Positions 14,017 through 17,952 of a stretch of 17,952 nt of DNA are shown one piece after another. The position numbers were made by a program, and so were the translations under genes. Source of the DNA: Fidelibacterota bacterium (GTDB taxonomy: Bacteria > Fidelibacterota > UBA2242); the NCBI GenBank assembly GCA_023229045.1, contig JALOAB010000024.1, positions 1 through 17,952 on the forward strand, written 5' to 3'. Positions within the stretch are counted from its first letter, which is position 1; every line of letters begins with the position of its first letter. Below the pieces are notes generated by a model. That model saw only the letters and a program-made list of their open reading frames with translations, had not been told where the DNA came from and searched no databases.

Positions 14017-15692
14017 TTTTCGTCCATCTGTTGTTTATAGTAGTTGATCAAGCCATTTGTCGAGGAATCGTGCGAACTGACCTGTTCCGCCGCATTCAGC
14101 TCCGCTAAAATTTTATTGGCTAATTGCTTGCCGAGTTCGACTCCCCACTGGTCGAAGCTGAAAATATTCCAGATAACTCCCTGCACAAAAATCTTATGCT
14201 CGTACATGGCGATCAGGGCGCCCAGCGTACGCGGTGTTAATTTTTTATAAAGGATTGAATTGCTTGGCTTATTGCCCGGAAAAACCCGGAACGGTAACTC
14301 GCGGCGGATTTCCGTCTCACTCAATCCACCGGCTTTCAATTCCCGGGCAATTTCTTCCTCACTTTTGCCATTCATCAGGGCTTCAGTCTGGGCAAGGAAA
14401 TTGGATAGCAGAATGCGGTGATGTTCCCCGATTGGATTTTGCGCAATCACCGGCGCTAAAAAATCGCACGGGATCAATTTCGTCCCCTGATGAATCAACT
14501 GATAAAAGGCGTGTTGTCCGTTCGTGCCCGGTTCGCCCCACACGATCGGTCCGGTTTGATAAGTAACGACTTCACCGTTACGGTCCACGCGCTTGCCGTT
14601 GCTTTCCATATCAGCCTGCTGTAAATAAGCCGGCAGGCGTCGTAAATATTGATCATATGGTAAAACAGCCCAGGTTTCTGCACCCCAGAAATTGTTGTAC
14701 CAGATGCCCAGCAAAGCCAGAATCACGGGTATATTTTCTTCAAGCGGAGTCGCGCGGAAATGACGATCCATGGCATGCGCTCCTGCCAGCAACTGTTCGA
14801 AATTCTCAAAACCAATTGCCAGGGCAATCGACAAACCGATCGCCGACCAGAGCGAATAGCGTCCGCCAACCCAATCCCAGAAAACGAACATATTAGCGGG
14901 ATCAATTCCGAATTCGGTGACTTTCTGGAGATTGGTCGAAACCGCTACGAAATGTGACTTGATTAATTGCGCATCCCGCGCGGTCGCCAAAAACCAATTG
15001 CGCGCGGTACGGGCATTGGTCATCGTCTCCTGTGTCGTGAAAGTCTTGGATGCCACTATAAAAAGTGTCGTCGCCGGGTTCAAATTTTTAAGAGTTTCGG
15101 CAATATCCGTTCCATCGACATTCGAGACGAAATGTAATTTAAGATTCGGAACCTGATACGGTTTCAAGGCTTCGGTCACCATCGCCGGACCGAGATCACT
15201 GCCGCCAATACCGATATTGACAATATCTGTGATCGGTTGACCGGTACAGCCGCGCCATTCACCGCGTTGCACCTTGGTACAGAAAGTTCGCATCTGCGCA
15301 AGCACGATCTGGATACCTGGCATAACGTTTTTGCCATCAACATAAACCGGCGTCGCATCCGGATGGCGCAGGGCGGTATGTAAAACAGCCCGATTCTCGG
15401 TTGCGTTAATCGCCTCGCCATTAAACATTTGTTCAATGGCCTGGGCGACTTTGCATTCGTGCGCCAGATCGAGCAGGAGTCTTTTTGTTTCTGGCGTGAT
15501 CAGGTTTTTGCTGTAATCCAGCAATATTTCATCGCGCGCATCTTCATCCAAAACCAGCCGGATTGAAAAACAGCTGAAGCGCTTTGCGTCTTCGGCAAAA
15601 AGAGTTTTCAAGATAGTTTTCTGGATTCGCGGGTAATGTTTCAGCAGTTTCTGCCAGGCGGATGTTTTAGTCGGATTGACTGCGGGCAACAT
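14013..15692 (-). CDS. pgi: Glucose-6-phosphate isomerase
   Basis: Pgi interconverts glucose 6-phosphate and fructose 6-phosphate in glycolysis and gluconeogenesis. The 559 residues are close to the E. coli length and of the long bacterial/eukaryotic type. Visible markers are NIGIGGSDLGP (159-169), SKTFTTQETMTN (215-226, sugar-phosphate binding), the family signature DWVGGRYSLWSAIG (273-286), the catalytic Glu363 in MESNGK, His394 in GQHAFYQLIHQG, and the second signature FDQWGVELGK with Lys522. All catalytic residues are present. AGGAGA (15706-15701 on the minus strand) lies 8 bases before the ATG. It is the first gene of the pgi, ZIP, Cdd1-like unit. Confidence 0.97.
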   Translation of the reverse strand: MLPAVNPTKTSAWQKLLKHYPRIQKTILKTLFAEDAKRFSCFSIRLVLDEDARDEILLDYSKNLITPETKRLLLDLAHECKVAQAIEQMFNGEAINATENRAVLHTALRHPDATPVYVDGKNVMPGIQIVLAQMRTFCTKVQRGEWRGCTGQPITDIVNIGIGGSDLGPAMVTEALKPYQVPNLKLHFVSNVDGTDIAETLKNLNPATTLFIVASKTFTTQETMTNARTARNWFLATARDAQLIKSHFVAVSTNLQKVTEFGIDPANMFVFWDWVGGRYSLWSAIGLSIALAIGFENFEQLLAGAHAMDRHFRATPLEENIPVILALLGIWYNNFWGAETWAVLPYDQYLRRLPAYLQQADMESNGKRVDRNGEVVTYQTGPIVWGEPGTNGQHAFYQLIHQGTKLIPCDFLAPVIAQNPIGEHHRILLSNFLAQTEALMNGKSEEEIARELKAGGLSETEIRRELPFRVFPGNKPSNSILYKKLTPRTLGALIAMYEHKIFVQGVIWNIFSFDQWGVELGKQLANKILAELNAAEQVSSHDSSTNGLINYYKQQMDEK

Positions 15693-15728
15693 GATTATAT
15701 TCTCCTGTCGTTAAGCGCTAAAGATTAC

Positions 15729-15758
15729 AAAAAAAATAATCGGGATACAACCACGATT
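15729..15758 (-). terminator. Probable Rho-independent terminator after the macrodomain gene
   Basis: Read on the minus strand, AATCG and CGATT arms extend to seven pairs with one bulged T and a 6-base loop, followed by A and a run of eight T (the A-run at 15729-15736 on the plus strand). It sits 24 bases after the macrodomain stop and only about 36 bases before pgi, which would then need its own promoter or readthrough. Confidence 0.6.
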
Positions 15759-15782
15759 TTATCATCACTGGCTTAAATCTTA

Positions 15783-16349
15783 CTAACTAAATTGTGAAAT
15801 CAGCCTTGCCAGCCGCTTCTGATAAATTGCAAAATTATCACCAATCACGACTAATCGTACGATCCGCGGATATCCATTTTCCGCCAGATGCCGATGGATT
15901 ACGTCGAGCGCTATGTCAGCCGCCGGTTCGAGCGGATAGCCGTAGGCGCCGGTGCTGATAGCCGGAATGGCGATGAAGGTGAATTTATGCTTGGCGGCAA
16001 TGCGTAAAACATTGCGGTAACAGGCGGCTAAAAACTGCGCCTCACCGGATCGACCGCCGCGCCACACCGGTCCGACAGTATGGATGACAAAGCGCGCCGG
16101 CAAGTCGTATCCACCCGTCAAAACCGCCTCGCCGGTCGGCAGTCCGTTGGGATATAGCGTATTTCTAATCTTGCGACATTCTTCTAAGAGACCCGATCCG
16201 GCGGCGCGATGTATCGCACCGTCGACACCACCACCTCCCATGAGTGAGTGATTGGCGGCATTGACGATTGCGTCGCAACTTTCACGGGTAAGGTCGCCGC
16301 AGATTATTTTTATGCGGATAGATATATTCGATTTTTTCGCTATATCCAT
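15783..16349 (-). CDS. Macrodomain protein, probable O-acetyl-ADP-ribose deacetylase
   Basis: This 188-residue single-domain protein is a MacroD/YmdB-type macrodomain, which hydrolyses O-acetyl-ADP-ribose or removes mono-ADP-ribose from proteins. The motifs run in order: GDLT (18-21), IVNAANHSLMGGGGVDGAIH (28-47) with the catalytic-type Asn33 and Asp43, PTGEAVLTGGYDLP, VIHTVGPVW, and the phosphate loop ISTGAYGYP (131-139). It is near the usual length (about 175-190). No strong Shine-Dalgarno precedes the ATG at 16349. A terminator follows, so it is probably a single-gene transcript. The enzyme class is secure; the physiological substrate is not. Confidence 0.93.
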   Translation of the reverse strand: MDIAKKSNISIRIKIICGDLTRESCDAIVNAANHSLMGGGGVDGAIHRAAGSGLLEECRKIRNTLYPNGLPTGEAVLTGGYDLPARFVIHTVGPVWRGGRSGEAQFLAACYRNVLRIAAKHKFTFIAIPAISTGAYGYPLEPAADIALDVIHRHLAENGYPRIVRLVVIGDNFAIYQKRLARLISQFS

Positions 16350-16513
16350 TTCATGTTAAATATACAAAACCATTATGATTTGTTGGCATGCGGCATTCAG
16401 TTTAAAAATTTACTTGCCTTTCATTAAGAATTTTGCTTATTGTTAATCTGGATTACGCTTTGAGGTTTTATGAATTACTTAGAAATCCGGTCTGAAGATA
16501 TTGAATAAAAACC

Positions 16514-17143
16514 ATGCACCCTTCTGAGCGATTAAATATCGTAAAAAACCTGCAACTGAAATACGATCCGGAACCGTTTCACTCCGACCAGGTTGCGAAA
16601 TTATCCCTGATCCTGTTCGATGAACTGACCGCGTTGCACGCTTTGTCCACAACCGAACGACCTTTGCTGGAAGCCGCCGCACTTCTGCACGATGTTGGTT
16701 ATGCCCGGCAGAATAATGACGGTCACCACAAAAACAGCCTGCGCATTATATTGGAGGAAAATATTCCGGGATTCAATCCCGAAGAAACTGGCATCGTCGC
16801 TAATGTCGCCCGCTATCATCGCAAGTCGTTACCCGCGGAGAGACATCGTCATTATGCCGAACTCGATCCGGACTCCCGGTCAATTGTCCGCAAACTGGCG
16901 GCTTTGCTAAGAATCGCCGACGGACTCGATCGCAGTCACCGCAGGCTGGTCCGCGATATAAAAACCATTATTGACTATCACAAAGTCACTTTTGACGTTT
17001 ACCATTATGGCGAATTGCGTAACGAAATCGCGGCCGCCGTGAAAAAGGCTGATCTCTTTCAGGCTGAGTTCGGGCGCAAACCGCTATTCCGGTCGCACTA
17101 CCTCAGTCATATTGCAAATTTTCAAAGGGACCCCGCTCTATGA
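16514..17143 (+). CDS. HD-domain protein resembling the C-terminal half of Ppx/GppA
   Basis: This 209-residue protein is a stand-alone HD phosphohydrolase domain of the kind at the C-terminus of exopolyphosphatase/pppGpp phosphatase (Ppx/GppA). The metal residues of an HD domain can all be placed: His23 (PFHSDQV), His59-Asp60 (AALLHDVGY), His71 or His72 (GHHKNS), His102 (ARYHRKS) and Asp136 or Asp139 (LRIADGLDRSH). The segments IVANVARYHRK and LAALLRIADGLDRSH are typical of Ppx/GppA. The conserved metal set suggests an active phosphohydrolase, perhaps on nucleotides or phosphate esters. No clear Shine-Dalgarno precedes ATG 16514. The stop overlaps the next start (ATGA), and that gene resembles the missing N-terminal half, so the pair looks like a split Ppx/GppA in swapped order. 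Confidence 0.87.
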   Translation: MHPSERLNIVKNLQLKYDPEPFHSDQVAKLSLILFDELTALHALSTTERPLLEAAALLHDVGYARQNNDGHHKNSLRIILEENIPGFNPEETGIVANVARYHRKSLPAERHRHYAELDPDSRSIVRKLAALLRIADGLDRSHRRLVRDIKTIIDYHKVTFDVYHYGELRNEIAAAVKKADLFQAEFGRKPLFRSHYLSHIANFQRDPAL

Positions 17144-17952
17144 AAAAAGCCCTGATTCACTTTGGACCGATTTATGTACACCTTATCATTACGGAAAGCG
17201 CGACGCCTTCGATGCCCCTCCTGCACCGCACAGTCGCCCTGCATCTTTTACAGCGGGAGCATCGGCGAAATTTAGACGATTCGAATGACTCAGTAAAAGT
17301 CGAAAAAGTGCTCAACGAATTTTTAGCAATTATTGAAAAATATCAAGCCCAGTCGCCTCAAATCACCTTTTCCGCCGATCTGGCTGATGCTGAAATCCTG
17401 GTTTTCCTGCGCCTTTTTCTGAGAAAACTCGGGTTGCCGCCAATCGAAATCCGGGATTTCTTAACGGAATTTGAATCGATGCGATATCAATTAAAGGATT
17501 TGTCGTCAGAGTCTCTGGTGGTACAGGTTAGTGAAGCCCACCTGCGCTTTATTAAGATCAGAGAGAATCAACCTGAATTTATTTTTAATTTGCCGTGTGG
17601 AATCATTCTACTAACCAACGATTTCCTTAAAAACGATCCACCCGAACCAGCCGAGATAATCGCATTACGTGACCACCTGAGCGCCGAATTCGATCGCCTG
17701 CAATGGTATCGTTTACCCAAACAAATTCTGACTTTCAGCGATACGGGTATGGCGCTTGCCAGCCTAATCAATGACTCAAGTGATGGCGATAATATAAAAA
17801 CTGTCTGTATTACAAAAGATCAACTGCAAAAGATTTTACCCGATCTGACTCACAATTATAAAAACCAGATTGCGCGCCACCCCGGAGCTAATCCGGATTT
17901 CAGCGACTATTACCTGGCTACAGCTCTGGTTTATGAACATCTGCTCGACTAT
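17140..17952 (+). CDS. Degenerate Ppx/GppA N-terminal (ASKHA) domain protein, partial
   Basis: An open frame of 271 codons starts at ATG 17140 (overlapping the HD gene's TGA) and runs off the window. Its pattern follows the actin-like ASKHA fold of Ppx/GppA but with broken motifs. The first phosphate loop, usually D-GSNS-RL, reads IHFGPIYVHLI (6-16). The second, usually DIGGGSTEL, reads VQVSEAHLRF (128-137). The rest is recognisable: FNLPCGIILLTNDFL (149-163) matches the SLPLGAVRLTE-type segment, FSDTGMALASL (199-209) the adenosine-loop region, and RHPGANPDFSDYYLATALVYEHLL (246-269) the usual pGi-RAD-ilaGa end. It probably cannot bind or hydrolyse phosphate in the normal way and may regulate the HD partner. 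The assignment is from pattern reading, so it is less sure than its neighbours. Confidence 0.65.
   Translation, partial: MKKALIHFGPIYVHLIITESATPSMPLLHRTVALHLLQREHRRNLDDSNDSVKVEKVLNEFLAIIEKYQAQSPQITFSADLADAEILVFLRLFLRKLGLPPIEIRDFLTEFESMRYQLKDLSSESLVVQVSEAHLRFIKIRENQPEFIFNLPCGIILLTNDFLKNDPPEPAEIIALRDHLSAEFDRLQWYRLPKQILTFSDTGMALASLINDSSDGDNIKTVCITKDQLQKILPDLTHNYKNQIARHPGANPDFSDYYLATALVYEHLLDY

Noticed and set aside
15694..15699. TATAAT on the minus strand just before pgi
   Set aside because: It falls between the Shine-Dalgarno and the ATG, so a start from it would lie inside the gene; the matching -35 is poor.

Overview
This window looks like part of the chromosome of a Gram-negative (diderm) bacterium. 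The evidence is a lipoprotein with an outer-membrane-type sorting residue, an outer-membrane beta-barrel, several exported TPR/CpoB-like proteins and an OmpA-type peptidoglycan-binding MotB. The mix of families (a Cdd1-type helix-hairpin-helix protein, a bacterial eRF1-like release factor, an archaeal-type thymidylate synthase relative, many exported TPR proteins) fits an uncultured lineage near the FCB superphylum. That placement is an inference, not something the sequence proves. No insertion sequence, integrase, tRNA, rRNA or CRISPR array was seen, and no gap between genes exceeds 300 bases.

Layout. (1) 63-2644, plus strand: an amidohydrolase of the ATZ/TRZ type with unusual active-site positions, then an eRF1-like (baeRF) translation factor. 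(2) 2767-10647, plus strand: one tightly packed eight-gene operon, with a strong sigma70-type promoter before it and a clear intrinsic terminator after it. Its order is lipoprotein, CpoB-like TPR protein, second CpoB-like TPR protein, beta-barrel/coiled-coil/TPR protein, MotA, MotB, a shortened FliF, and FliG. (3) 10703-12857, plus strand: an exported TPR protein and a thymidylate synthase-superfamily enzyme. (4) 12920-15692, minus strand: pgi, a ZIP metal transporter and a Cdd1-like protein, joined by 4-base ATGA overlaps. A macrodomain gene (15783-16349) with its own terminator lies upstream of them. (5) 16514 to the end, plus strand: an HD-domain protein like the C-terminal half of Ppx/GppA, overlapping a gene that resembles the N-terminal half with ruined nucleotide-binding motifs. 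That last gene runs off the window.

The main discovery candidate is the eight-gene operon. MotA and MotB form a complete ion-driven stator with the ion-binding Asp. The FliG-like protein keeps the charged residues that interact with the stator but has lost the EHPQ motif that binds FliM. The FliF-like protein lacks the RBM1/RBM2 ring-building domains, keeps RBM3 and the C-terminal FliG-binding helix, and has gained a long periplasmic coiled coil. No export gate, FliM/FliN, rod, hook or filament gene is in the operon. Instead, four envelope proteins precede the motor genes. I infer a reduced non-flagellar rotor-stator machine that couples ion flow to something in the periplasm or outer membrane, for example gliding, surface transport or envelope work. 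It would be analogous in logic to Agl-Glt, GldLM or Tol-Pal but built from true flagellar motor parts.
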